Notes: a model not told the origin generated them from the sequence alone. A stretch of 64,000 nt of DNA from DASXHD01 sp036488725 (GCA_036488725.1 DASXHD010000062.1:1-64000); one strand, 5' to 3'; numbered from the stretch's first letter, positions 25,516-34,277 are shown. A program made the numbers and translations.

Positions 25516-28149
25516 ATGCGTTGGCGCTCGCTGATCACTTTTCGTCATGCGCCTTGGCTGCGACCGCTGCCGCTCATCGCGCTCGTCGCGTTCGGCGTGG
25601 CGCGACATCGCGAAAATGCGGACCCGCTCGCGCCGACGCCGAGCGACGCGCTCGCCGAAGCGCTCGCAGCGCGCGGGCTTACGTGCGCCGCGAGCGACGT
25701 CTTTTGGGTCAGCGGCGGCGGGCGAGCGATCGTCCGGGCGCACGTTGGTTCGGATCCGAACGATCTGTATTCGGTCGACGTCCGTGCCTCGCCCGAGGGG
25801 GTGCCGCTCGAGATCGGGAGTGTGTACGACCTCACGCGGACGTCGAGCGTCGACGAAGAGTCAGTCACGCTCCACGGCGCGACGCTCGCGTACGTCGCGG
25901 CGGCCGGCGACGTGCGGACCGCGATTCACGTCGTCGATTTGCGCGGCCGAGAGGTCGACGCGCTCCCGGAATTTTCGCGCGTGCAGAAGTGGCAGACCGG
26001 GCTCACGAACTTGCAGAATACAGGCGATTCGCGGGGCGTCGTGCACGACGTCTTTTCGCTCGACCCCATCGCGCGCGCAGTGTCGATCGCGTTTCGCAGC
26101 GACGGCGCGCTCGAAGCCGTCGCCGATGGGCGCCGCATCGTGATCGATCCGGCCGCGGCGCGCGCGACCGAAGGCGCCGGGTGGGTTCGCGTCTCGCGCG
26201 ATCAGCAGGCGAAGCCCGGAAACCTCGTGACGTGGTCGGTCGATCGCGTGCGCGGCATGGATTGGTTCGGCGACGAGCGCATGCAGGTGCTGAAGGCCGT
26301 CGCGTTCACCGCGCTCGATCGCGTCAAGCGCGCGCGGAGCTCGGTGTTCGGCGACGACACCGCGAAAGACGTCGCGCAAGATCTCGGGAGCGTCGCGGAC
26401 CTCGCGCGGCCGGAGTTCACCGATCCCGAGATCGGCTGGCCGCCCGAGCCGATCAAGCCGATCGTGAGCCCGCCGCTGCCGGGCGAAGGTCAGTGGATCG
26501 CGCTCGGGAAAGATCCGTTCATCACGCCGTCGTTCGGGCTGCCGAGCGCGTTCGTGACGTCGTATCTGCGGCCGGATCGCGAGCGCAAGGATTCGCGCGT
26601 CTACGTGACGATGTGGGATCCGCGGCAGATCGCGCTCCACATGCAGGCGGGGACCGTCGAGCCGCTCAGCGCGACGGGCGAAGCGGGGCCGGGCGCGATC
26701 CCGCGCGCGCCGGAGGTGATGCGGCGCGTGGTCGCCGGCTTCAACGGCGGGTTTCAGGCGCAGCACGGCGAGTACGGGATGCAGGCCGACGGCGTTCTTT
26801 ATCTTCCGCCAAAGCCGTATGCGGCGACCGTGATGGAGCTGCGCGACGGGACGACGGCGTTCGGATCGTGGTCGGGACCGCCGCCGGGCGTCACGACGAT
26901 CGCCGAGATGCCCGTGCCCGACGACATCTTGAGCTATCGGCAGAACCTGACCGCGCTGCTGGAGCACGGAAAATACAATCCGTGGGGACGCACGTGGTGG
27001 GGAGGCACGCCGCCCGGCTGGCAAGACAACATCCACACGACCCGAAGCGGCATCTGTCTCACGAAAGAAAAATTCGTCGGCTACTTTTACGGCTCCGATT
27101 TGTCGGCCGATGCGCTCGCGCGCGCGATGCTCCAGGCGCGATGCGATTACGCGATTCACCTCGACATGAATCCCGGGCTCGTTGGTTTCGAGTTTTACGA
27201 CGTCGAGCCCGCGTCGGGATTCAAGCCGCTCGGGCGACCGCTCCAGGCCGATTGGGAGCGCGAGGGCAACTTCGATTCGCTCCCGGATTTTCGGTATCGC
27301 GCGCGTCGGATGATCCGCGGGATGGTCGAGCAGAATTTCCCGACGTACATCCATCTCGACGGGCGCGACTTCTTCTACCTCACGCGCCGGCCGCTTTTGC
27401 CGGGCCGCGATCTCGACGCGCTGGTCTCGCCCGCGGAGCCGAACGAAGGCGCGTGGCGGACCAAGGGATTGCCCGAGCATGGTTTTCCGTACGCGCTCGC
27501 GACGACGACCGTCCGTGTGCCGGGGCGGCCGGACGTGAAGCTCCGCGTCGTGCGCGTCGACCCGCGCACAGTGACGCCCGCCGGTAGCGCGGGCACCGAC
27601 GAGAAGACGCCGACCGTCGCGGTGTTCACGTCGCCGCCCACGCGTGAAAACGCGACCGAGCTTTCGTACGTCCCGAACGGCACCGGCTCATTTTCGTTCG
27701 GCGTCGCGGCGCCGGGATCGTTCGCGCTCGCCGAAACGCGCCCGTTCGACGCGGGCGAGGCCCCGGCTGTCGCGGCGGGGGTCGACGACGAGGAAGGCAT
27801 GCTCACTTGGATCGAGCTGCCGCCCGGGGTGGGTGCCGACGCCCAAACCCGCGCCGCGATGGCCAAGGTCTTCGACGCGCTCGGTTGCCGGACGCGGGCT
27901 GCGGTGGTGTCGTCGCGCGCGATCCTCGGGGGCTCGCTCGACGCCGCCGGCGACCCGGTCGCGCCGCCCGCGGGTGTCGTCGCCCGCCTGGTCCGCCTGA
28001 CGCGGCCGGCCGCCCGCACCTATTTCGACACCCCCATCGTCGGGCCGGGGGTCTGGCAGCCACTCCAGATGCAGCGCGTCCGTTACTTCAACCGGCCCAA
28101 GCCGATTTCAGACGCCGGAGCCGACGGCGGCGACGCCGGCGCACCGTAA
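25516..28149 (+). CDS. Membrane-anchored phosphodiester glycosidase-like (NAGPA/DUF2233) protein
   Basis: 877 aa. An N-terminal hydrophobic segment (LRPLPLIALVAFG) anchors or exports it. The central part has DUF2233/NAGPA-type motifs: 'FNGGFQAQHGEYGMQADG' from Phe409, 'LYLPPKPYAATVMELRDG', 'TTRSGICLTKEKF' and 'AIHLDMNPGLVGFEFYD'. This family hydrolyses sugar phosphodiesters at surfaces or in exopolymers. N- and C-terminal parts are unassigned beta-rich sequence. ATG 25516 was chosen; GTG 25504 is an alternative. A Ser/Thr kinase gene begins 20 nt after the stop, so they may be co-transcribed. Confidence 0.78.
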   Translation: MRWRSLITFRHAPWLRPLPLIALVAFGVARHRENADPLAPTPSDALAEALAARGLTCAASDVFWVSGGGRAIVRAHVGSDPNDLYSVDVRASPEGVPLEIGSVYDLTRTSSVDEESVTLHGATLAYVAAAGDVRTAIHVVDLRGREVDALPEFSRVQKWQTGLTNLQNTGDSRGVVHDVFSLDPIARAVSIAFRSDGALEAVADGRRIVIDPAAARATEGAGWVRVSRDQQAKPGNLVTWSVDRVRGMDWFGDERMQVLKAVAFTALDRVKRARSSVFGDDTAKDVAQDLGSVADLARPEFTDPEIGWPPEPIKPIVSPPLPGEGQWIALGKDPFITPSFGLPSAFVTSYLRPDRERKDSRVYVTMWDPRQIALHMQAGTVEPLSATGEAGPGAIPRAPEVMRRVVAGFNGGFQAQHGEYGMQADGVLYLPPKPYAATVMELRDGTTAFGSWSGPPPGVTTIAEMPVPDDILSYRQNLTALLEHGKYNPWGRTWWGGTPPGWQDNIHTTRSGICLTKEKFVGYFYGSDLSADALARAMLQARCDYAIHLDMNPGLVGFEFYDVEPASGFKPLGRPLQADWEREGNFDSLPDFRYRARRMIRGMVEQNFPTYIHLDGRDFFYLTRRPLLPGRDLDALVSPAEPNEGAWRTKGLPEHGFPYALATTTVRVPGRPDVKLRVVRVDPRTVTPAGSAGTDEKTPTVAVFTSPPTRENATELSYVPNGTGSFSFGVAAPGSFALAETRPFDAGEAPAVAAGVDDEEGMLTWIELPPGVGADAQTRAAMAKVFDALGCRTRAAVVSSRAILGGSLDAAGDPVAPPAGVVARLVRLTRPAARTYFDTPIVGPGVWQPLQMQRVRYFNRPKPISDAGADGGDAGAP
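25748..25761. repeat. Third copy of the GTTCGGATCCGAAC palindrome, intragenic
   Basis: The same 14-bp palindromic core as at 25430-25468 recurs about 290 bp downstream, inside the coding region, followed by GATC as in the first copy. It encodes part of 'HVGSDPNDLYS'. An auxiliary operator allowing looping would look like this; chance recurrence is possible but the match is exact. Confidence 0.5.
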
Positions 28150-28168
28150 TTGTGATAAAAAGCGTCGG

Positions 28169-31100
28169 TTGAATCGCGCGCAGCCGTTCGGGAGATACGA
28201 GCTGCTCGACCGCATCAGCGCGGGCGGCATGGCCGAAGTGTTTCGTGCGCGCGACGCCGAGCGCGGCGGAACGATCGTCGCGCTCAAAAAAATTCTCCCA
28301 CACGTCGCCGAGGACGAAGAGTTCATCCAGATGTTCGAGGACGAAGCGCGCATCGCGTCGTCGCTCGAGCACCCGCACATCGCGCGCACGCTCGACTTCG
28401 GAACGATCGGGACGAGCTATTACATCGCGTTCGAATACGTGCGCGGAAAAGATCTGCGCGCCGTGTTCGATCGCGCGGCGAAGGCGGGCGAGGTCATCCC
28501 CGCGCCGTTTCTCCTCTACGTGTTCGCGCGCATCGGCGAAGGTCTGAGCTACGCGCACGCGCGCAAAGACGCGGCCGGCAAGCCGGTGTCGATCGTTCAT
28601 CGCGACGTGAGCCCGCAGAACATCGTCGTCTCGTTCGACGGCGACGTGAAGCTGATCGACTTCGGCATCGCGAAGGCTGCGGGCAAGCTCTCGCGCACGG
28701 CGGTCGGCGCGATCAAAGGCAAGTTCGGTTACATGTCGCCCGAGCAAGTGCGCGGGCTCGAGATCGATCAGCGCACCGACGTTTTTTCGCTCGGCATCAC
28801 GATGTGGGAGATGTTCACGCGGCAGCGACTCTTCGCCGCCGAGAACGAGCTCCTCGTGCTCGAAAAGATCCGCAACTTGAACGTGCAGGCGCCGTCGAGC
28901 GTCGACCCGACGTTGCCTCCCGCGCTCGACGACATCGTCATGCGCGCGCTCGCGAAAAATCCCGACGAGCGCTACCAAACCGCGAAGGAGCTCTACCGTG
29001 ATCTCAACATTTTGTCGCAAAGCAGCGGGAAAGCCGCGGCGCGCGCGGATGTGGCGGTTTATATGCAGCGCGTCTTCGCCGATGACGCAGGCGCAAGCAA
29101 TACGCCTTCTCGCCCCGGAGAGGCCGGCATGAGCTATAACGCGGAGAACAGCATGGCTGCAGACAAGTCGCCCGCACAAGGCGCTGGGCCGAACGACAAG
29201 CGCTCGGACCTCGACATCTTCGAGGGGCTCGGGAAGAAGAACGGGCCCGCGCCGCGCACGTCTGCGCCGCCGGCGCCGCCGCCTTCGCGCGCGCCTGCTC
29301 CGCCCGCTCCCGCGAGCATGGGCGACATCGGCAAGAAGACGCTGCTCGGGATCGCCGCGCCCGCGGGTGCCACCGGTGGACCGCCGGTTCCCGGTTCCAT
29401 GTCGCGTCCGCCCGCGCCGCCGTCGGCGCCGCCGCAGCGCGCGTCGCTGCCTGCCGTTTCGGCGCCTCCTCAGAAGAGCAGCCCGCCGCCCGCTTCCACG
29501 AAACCCGCTCCGTACGCGGTCGCGCAACCGAGCGCGCCTGCAGCCGCCGCGCCGACTGGCGGCGGTCTCGACATGGATTGGGACGACGACGACGAAGCGA
29601 CACACATCTTCGACAAAGAAGGTGAAGGCTCGCAAGCCGGGCCGATGCCGTCGGCACCGAAGCCGGCCGCCGGCATGCCCGCGCCGCAAGCTGCGCCGAC
29701 TGCGCCGCTGCCGCGTGCTTCCGCGCCGCCTGCGCCGCCGCGTCCGCCGAGCAACATGTCGACGACGATGGGCATGGCGCCGCCTCCGCCGCCCGGCCGC
29801 GCCTCGGCCGCTCCGCCGCCGCCGCCTTCTGCGGTCGGTAGCAGCTTCGCGCGCGCGTCAGGACAGATCGCGTCGTCGGGCCCGCTCATCAACCAGGGCG
29901 CGCTCCATCAACAAGCGATGACGATGCCGCTCGGCGCGAACAGCCCACTCGGCACCGCGCCGACGCTCATGGGTCAAGTTCACACCGAGCCGCTGAAGAT
30001 GCCGCCGAGCCGTCCGCCGAGCGCGGCGCCTCCGCCGCCTCCGGGCACGCAGCCCGGCGGCTTCGGCATGACGCGGCCGCTTCAGCAGAACAACCCGTTC
30101 CTCGTTCAATCGGGCCAGACGGCGCAGCCGATGCCGCCGCCGCCGGTGCAGCAGCAGCAGTCGCAGTATCCGCAGCAGCAGCAGCAGCAATATCAGCAGC
30201 AGCAGCCCGCGTATCCGCAGTACGAGGCGCCGCAGGCTCCGCGCACGATGGAGGCGACCGCGCTCGTGCGCCCGCCGCAGTCGAGCAAAGCGGGTCTCAT
30301 CATCGCCATCGTCTTCGCGCTTCTGGCGGTGGGCGCGGCCGCGGTGTGGTTCTTCGTCGTTCCGCACACCGGCAACATCGCGGTCAACGTGACCGACAGC
30401 AAAGGCGGCGCGGTCGGCGCGCTCGACGTTTATCTCGACGGCAAGAAAGTCTGCGAGTCGGCGCCGTGTCGCGTCGCCGACGTGAAGGCCGGCTCGCACG
30501 AGCTCAAGGTGAGCGCGCAAGGCTACGATCAACCGGCGCCGAAGCTCGTCGCGGTCGAATCGGGCAAAGACACCGAGCAAGATTTCCAGCTCGCATCGGC
30601 CGCCGCCAAAGGCACCGGCTTCAAAGTCACGGGCACGCAGCCCGGCGTGAAGCTCCTCGTCGACGACAAAGAAATCGGCGCGCTCCCGCAAGAAGTCCGC
30701 GACCTCGAGCCCGGCTCGCACAAGATCAAGCTCGTCGGCACGCTCAAGTCCGCCAAGGGCGAGGACCGTTACGCGCCGCTCGAGGACACGATCACCGTGC
30801 AAAAAGACGAGGTCCAAGACCTCGGCACGAAGACGCTGAAAGTCCTCATCGGCAAAGCGACGATCACGCTCGGCACGCCGGGCGCGAGCGTCAAGCTCGT
30901 CTCGTCGAGCGGCGACCAGCGCACGCCGACCTCGTTCCCGGTCTCGATCGAGATCGACACGAGCAAGGCCTCGTGGACCATCGAAGCGACGAAGTTCGGG
31001 CTCACGCCGTACAAACAGCCGATCAGCTTCGACGACGGTCAGGCCGAGAAGGTCTACAACGTTCAGCTCGAGGAAAAGAGCGGCGGCACCGTTCCGAATG

Positions 31101-31423
31101 GCGGCGGCGGCGGGACGGCGTACGTCTATCACCCGCCGACGGGTGGTGGCGGCGGCGGGGGTGGCGGCGGAGGCGGAGGCGGCGGAGGCACGACCGCACC
31201 GAGCAGCGGCGCCCACCTCACGATCAACGCCATCCCGGTCGCGGGAACGATCGCGATCCTCGACGGCAAGCCGATCGGCGCCGTCCCCAAGAAGGACTTC
31301 GCAGTGTCGCCCGGCTCGCACACGATCCTCTTCATCAACTCGGGGAAGAGCCTGCGCAAGTCGATCACGGTGACGGTCGGTGACGGCGAGACCAAGCCGG
31401 CGTTCACCAAGCTGGACGAATGA
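28169..31423 (+). CDS. Transmembrane Ser/Thr protein kinase with PEGA domains
   Basis: 1084 aa. Cytosolic kinase domain at about 8-275: ISAGGMAEVF loop, Lys40, catalytic Asp146 in 'HRDVSPQN', DFG Asp164, 'GYMSPEQ'. A low-complexity Pro/Ala/Gln-rich region runs from about 330 to 700. One transmembrane helix (LIIAIVFALLAVGAAAVWFFV, near 708-730) puts the C-terminus outside. There, PEGA-like modules ('GALDVYLDGKKVCESAPC', 'VKLLVDDKEIGALP') lead to a poly-Gly hinge near 992-1006 and a last PEGA module. Start TTG 28169 directly precedes the domain. The stop is one nt from the start of the sigma-54 activator gene. Confidence 0.92.
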   Translation: MNRAQPFGRYELLDRISAGGMAEVFRARDAERGGTIVALKKILPHVAEDEEFIQMFEDEARIASSLEHPHIARTLDFGTIGTSYYIAFEYVRGKDLRAVFDRAAKAGEVIPAPFLLYVFARIGEGLSYAHARKDAAGKPVSIVHRDVSPQNIVVSFDGDVKLIDFGIAKAAGKLSRTAVGAIKGKFGYMSPEQVRGLEIDQRTDVFSLGITMWEMFTRQRLFAAENELLVLEKIRNLNVQAPSSVDPTLPPALDDIVMRALAKNPDERYQTAKELYRDLNILSQSSGKAAARADVAVYMQRVFADDAGASNTPSRPGEAGMSYNAENSMAADKSPAQGAGPNDKRSDLDIFEGLGKKNGPAPRTSAPPAPPPSRAPAPPAPASMGDIGKKTLLGIAAPAGATGGPPVPGSMSRPPAPPSAPPQRASLPAVSAPPQKSSPPPASTKPAPYAVAQPSAPAAAAPTGGGLDMDWDDDDEATHIFDKEGEGSQAGPMPSAPKPAAGMPAPQAAPTAPLPRASAPPAPPRPPSNMSTTMGMAPPPPPGRASAAPPPPPSAVGSSFARASGQIASSGPLINQGALHQQAMTMPLGANSPLGTAPTLMGQVHTEPLKMPPSRPPSAAPPPPPGTQPGGFGMTRPLQQNNPFLVQSGQTAQPMPPPPVQQQQSQYPQQQQQQYQQQQPAYPQYEAPQAPRTMEATALVRPPQSSKAGLIIAIVFALLAVGAAAVWFFVVPHTGNIAVNVTDSKGGAVGALDVYLDGKKVCESAPCRVADVKAGSHELKVSAQGYDQPAPKLVAVESGKDTEQDFQLASAAAKGTGFKVTGTQPGVKLLVDDKEIGALPQEVRDLEPGSHKIKLVGTLKSAKGEDRYAPLEDTITVQKDEVQDLGTKTLKVLIGKATITLGTPGASVKLVSSSGDQRTPTSFPVSIEIDTSKASWTIEATKFGLTPYKQPISFDDGQAEKVYNVQLEEKSGGTVPNGGGGGTAYVYHPPTGGGGGGGGGGGGGGGGTTAPSSGAHLTINAIPVAGTIAILDGKPIGAVPKKDFAVSPGSHTILFINSGKSLRKSITVTVGDGETKPAFTKLDE
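30148..30206 (+). repeat. CAG-rich repeat encoding poly-Gln
   Basis: Runs of CAG encode a Gln/Tyr/Pro-rich segment of the Ser/Thr kinase just before its membrane helix. Such pure triplet runs can change length by slippage in frame, altering linker length. Confidence 0.7.
31141..31190 (+). repeat. GGN repeat encoding a poly-Gly hinge
   Basis: A run of GGN codons encodes about 15 consecutive Gly in the extracytoplasmic part of the kinase, between two PEGA-type modules. It is a flexible hinge and another slippage-prone in-frame repeat. Confidence 0.7.
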
Positions 31424-31424
31424 G

Positions 31425-32888
31425 GTGAGCTCGAGTCTCCGGCCGAGCGAGCGACCTCTCGATCTCGGCCACACGCCGCGGGTGCTGGTCGTCGACGACG
31501 AGCAGGGCCTGCGCGACATGCTCTCCATTTTGCTTCGTCGCGAGGGCTACGACGTTTCGATCGCGAGCTCGTTCACGACTGGAGTCGAAGCCGCGCTCGG
31601 CGCGCCGACGCCGTTCGATCTCGTGCTCACCGACCTGATGATGCCCGACGGCTCGGGCCTCGACGTGCTCTCGCGCGCGAAAGCGCGCAGCGAAAACACC
31701 GAGGTCATCGTGATGACGGCGTACGGCGACGTCGAGACCGCGATCGACGCGATGAAGCGCGGCGCGTACGACTTCGTCACCAAACCGTTCGCGACGTCGG
31801 AGCTCCGCGCGCTCGCCCGAAAGGCGCTCGAGCGTCGCGCGCTCGCGACCGAAAACGAAAAGCTCCGCGCGCAAGTCGAACGCGGTCGGCCCGCGGGCAT
31901 TCTCGGTCACTCGGCCGCGATGCGCCGCGTGCTCGATCTCGTGAACCGCGTCGTCGACGGAAAAACGACGGTCCTCGTCACCGGCGAGAGCGGCACTGGC
32001 AAAGAGCGCATCGCGCGCGCCATCCACGAGCGCTCCGAGCGAAAAGACAAACCCTTTCTCGTCGTCAACTGCGGCGCGATCCCCGAGGAGCTCATGGAGA
32101 GCGAGCTCTTCGGCCACGAGAAAGGCGCGTTCACCGGCGCGACCCAAAAGCAGCTCGGAATTTTTCGTGCGGCCGAGGGGGGCACCGTCCTGCTCGACGA
32201 GGTCGGCGAGCTACCTCCGCAGCTCCAAGTGAAGCTCCTTCGCGTGCTTCAAGAACGCAAAGTGCGCGGCGTCGGCGCGTCGCAAGAGACGCCCATCGAC
32301 GTGCGCGTCCTCGCGGCGACCAATCGCAACGTCGAGCAAGACGTCAAAGACGGTAAATTCCGGCAAGACCTCTACTACCGGCTCAACGTCATTCGCATCG
32401 AGCTGCCTCCGCTTCGCGAACGGCGCGAAGACATTCCGGAGATCGCCGATTATCTTTTGCATCGCTGCGCGGCCGAGCACAAAAAAGAAATCGTCGGCTT
32501 CTCGCCGGACGTGATGCGCGCGCTCGACGCGTACGATTTTCCCGGCAACGTGCGCGAGCTCGAGAACGTCGTCGAGCGCGCCGTCGCCCTCGCGCGCGCG
32601 TCGGTGATCGGTCTCGGCGACCTGCCGCGCGAGGTCGTCGGCGGCGCGGCGAGCCCGTCGCCCGAGCTCTTCCTCTTGCCGGAAGAAGGATGCGATCTCG
32701 ATCAAGTTCTCGGCGAGGCCGAGCGCCGCCTCATCCTCCAGGCGCTCGAACGAACCGGCGGCGTCCGCGTCCAAGCGGCGAAGCTCCTCCACGTGTCACT
32801 GCGGAGCCTCCGCTACCGACTGCAGAAGCTCGGCGTCGCGACCGAAGAGGACAACGCCGCGGCCAACGAAGAGGAACCGTCACACTGA
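31425..32888 (+). CDS. NtrC/PilR-type sigma-54-dependent response regulator
   Basis: 487 aa. The receiver domain has phospho-acceptor Asp70 ('LVLTDLMMPDGSG') and Lys in 'VTKPF'. The AAA+ domain begins near 165 ('ILGHSAAMRRVLDLV') with Walker A 'GESGTGKE' at about 187, the sigma-54 contact loop GAFTGA at 234-239, and Walker B 'GTVLLDEVGE'. A Fis-type HTH ends the protein ('VQAAKLLHVSLRSLRYRLQKL'). GTG 31425 follows the kinase stop by one nt. No histidine kinase is adjacent. It probably activates the prepilin promoter just downstream. Confidence 0.93.
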   Translation: MSSSLRPSERPLDLGHTPRVLVVDDEQGLRDMLSILLRREGYDVSIASSFTTGVEAALGAPTPFDLVLTDLMMPDGSGLDVLSRAKARSENTEVIVMTAYGDVETAIDAMKRGAYDFVTKPFATSELRALARKALERRALATENEKLRAQVERGRPAGILGHSAAMRRVLDLVNRVVDGKTTVLVTGESGTGKERIARAIHERSERKDKPFLVVNCGAIPEELMESELFGHEKGAFTGATQKQLGIFRAAEGGTVLLDEVGELPPQLQVKLLRVLQERKVRGVGASQETPIDVRVLAATNRNVEQDVKDGKFRQDLYYRLNVIRIELPPLRERREDIPEIADYLLHRCAAEHKKEIVGFSPDVMRALDAYDFPGNVRELENVVERAVALARASVIGLGDLPREVVGGAASPSPELFLLPEEGCDLDQVLGEAERRLILQALERTGGVRVQAAKLLHVSLRSLRYRLQKLGVATEEDNAAANEEEPSH

Positions 32889-32925
32889 CTCGCACATCGG
32901 TGACGGACGAAACGCGTCCGGAGAA

Positions 32926-32956
32926 GTGACAAAAATTGTCCATTGCAGAATACAAT
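32926..32956 (+). promoter_or_regulatory. Possible sigma-70-type promoter before the prepilins
   Basis: GTGACA (32926-32931) and TACAAT (32951-32956) each match 5 of 6 consensus bases but are 19 nt apart, longer than usual. It overlaps the inverted repeat at 32938-32960, so a protein bound there would block it. Confidence 0.4.
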
Positions 32957-32960
32957 GGAC
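32938..32960. promoter_or_regulatory. Inverted repeat, candidate activator/operator site
   Basis: GTCCATTG (32938-32945) and CAATGGAC (32953-32960) form a perfect 8-bp inverted repeat with a 7-nt spacer. Its centre lies about 72 nt upstream of the predicted sigma-54 transcription start, a usual place for an NtrC-family binding site. It also covers the -10 of the possible sigma-70 promoter. Confidence 0.5.
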
Positions 32961-32994
32961 TTAAGATGTGCCTGTTTTCAGCCGTTTTCCGCTG

Positions 32995-33010
32995 TGGCAT
33001 GCGGGCTGCT
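32995..33010 (+). promoter_or_regulatory. Sigma-54-type promoter (-24/-12) for the prepilin cluster
   Basis: TGGCATGCGGGCTGCT fits TGGCACGnnnnTTGCW with two mismatches. GG (-24) and GC (-12) are separated by exactly 10 nt. The predicted start is near 33021, only about 5 nt before ATG 33026. The gene immediately upstream encodes a GAFTGA-containing activator, which supports the call. Confidence 0.55.
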
Positions 33011-33025
33011 TTGACGACTCACCGG

Positions 33026-33589
33026 ATGACGAGGGCTCGACGGAAGGAAGCGCGTGGCTTCACGCTTATCGAGCTCGCCGTCGTCGTCACGATCATCGGC
33101 ATCCTCGCGATGCTCGCGGTCGCGGGTTATCGCAAGCTCATCACGTCGTCGCACACGTCGGAGGCAACCGAGATGGTCAACGCCATCAAGGTCGCGCAAG
33201 AGACGTATCACTCGGAGACCGGTCAATACGCGAACATCTCGGCGGCCCTCGGTCTCGGTAACCTCTATCCGCAGGCCACGCCAGACAACAAGACGGCAAC
33301 GGCCTGGGGCGGCACGTGCGGCGTCTGCACCGATCAAACGGGTTGGCAAAAGCTTCCCGTGCATGCGAGCGGTCCAGTCCGTTTCGGTTACGCGACGATG
33401 GCCGGCAACGTCAGCACGCCGCTGCCGGCCTCGCCGATCGGGAACGTCACATTTCCGGCGAACAACCAGCTCACGGGAGACTGGTACGTGATCGACGCGA
33501 TGGGGGACATGGACGGAAATAGTGTCTATTGCACCGTCGTCGGAGTTAGTTGGCAACGTGATCTGTACGTAGATAAAGAGGGGGAATGA
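33026..33589 (+). CDS. Type IV prepilin-like protein 1
   Basis: 187 aa. The leader MTRARRKEARG ends at a prepilin peptidase site G/FTLIE with Glu5, followed by the hydrophobic N-terminal helix AVVVTIIGILAMLAVAGY. The C-terminal part has two Cys near 'GTCGVC', a GDMDGNS motif and one more Cys near the end. In-frame ATGs upstream at 32936 and 32999 would give leaders of 41 or 20 residues; the 11-residue leader matches the next pilin and lies downstream of the predicted sigma-54 start. It is the first of four tandem prepilin genes. Confidence 0.88.
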   Translation: MTRARRKEARGFTLIELAVVVTIIGILAMLAVAGYRKLITSSHTSEATEMVNAIKVAQETYHSETGQYANISAALGLGNLYPQATPDNKTATAWGGTCGVCTDQTGWQKLPVHASGPVRFGYATMAGNVSTPLPASPIGNVTFPANNQLTGDWYVIDAMGDMDGNSVYCTVVGVSWQRDLYVDKEGE

Positions 33590-33621
33590 GACTCTCAGAA
33601 TTTCGATTTGAAGAAAGGTTG

Positions 33622-33629
33622 AAGGAGGA
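33622..33629 (+). promoter_or_regulatory. Strong Shine-Dalgarno of prepilin 2
   Basis: AAGGAGGA lies 7 nt before ATG 33637. It is the best Shine-Dalgarno in the window and fixes this start over the in-frame ATG at 33586. It marks this gene as probably the most highly translated of the four prepilins. Confidence 0.75.
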
Positions 33630-33636
33630 ATTGAAC

Positions 33637-34254
33637 ATGGTAACTCGTCGTCGGTCGCTGAAACGAGGCTTCACGCTCATCGAGCTCATGATCGTCGTGG
33701 CGATCATTGGCATTCTCGCGGTGCTCGCCATCTACGGCGTGAGCCGCTATCTGAAGTCGTCGAAGACGGCGGAAGCGACGAACAACATCGGCGCCATCCA
33801 AAACAGTGCGACCGAAGCGCTGGCGCGCGAGAAGATGAGCGGTGCATACGTCGCCCCCGGCGGCTCCGTTGCGCTCGCGTATGGCTTCTGCGCGACCGAG
33901 CCGGGTTCGACCGCGACGACCGCTGCCGTTCCGACCGCCGTTCCGAAGGGCGAAAAGTTCGTCTCGGGCGCAGGCGACTGGGCCAAGGGCAAGGGCGCAG
34001 GCAACGGCGGCGCCGACATCGGCTTCTATTGCCTCAAGTTCGAGGTCACCAAGCCGCAGTATTATTCGTACGGCTACACCGCGACCGGCGCCGGCACGAA
34101 CACCGGCGATGCGGTCGACATCGTCGCGCAGGGCGACCTCGACGGTAACGGCGTCACCTCGCTCTTCGTCATGCACGGCGAGATCGCGTCACAGAACGGC
34201 AGCAACTCGCTCGTCTGGGCGCCGAAGCCCGCCGAGACGAACCCCGAAGAATAA
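33637..34254 (+). CDS. Type IV prepilin-like protein 2 (probable major subunit)
   Basis: 205 aa. The 11-residue leader MVTRRRSLKRG precedes FTLIE with Glu5 and the helix LMIVVAIIGILAVLAIYGV. The globular part is Ala/Gly/Thr-rich, with two Cys (about residues 87 and 145) and a C-terminal 'AQGDLDGNGVTSLF'. The strong Shine-Dalgarno and a terminator-like hairpin right after it suggest high expression and make it the best candidate for the main pilin. Assembly (PilB/C/D/Q) genes are not in the window. Confidence 0.9.
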   Translation: MVTRRRSLKRGFTLIELMIVVAIIGILAVLAIYGVSRYLKSSKTAEATNNIGAIQNSATEALAREKMSGAYVAPGGSVALAYGFCATEPGSTATTAAVPTAVPKGEKFVSGAGDWAKGKGAGNGGADIGFYCLKFEVTKPQYYSYGYTATGAGTNTGDAVDIVAQGDLDGNGVTSLFVMHGEIASQNGSNSLVWAPKPAETNPEE

Positions 34255-34277
34255 ATTCGGACTCGTCAGTTTCTCTG

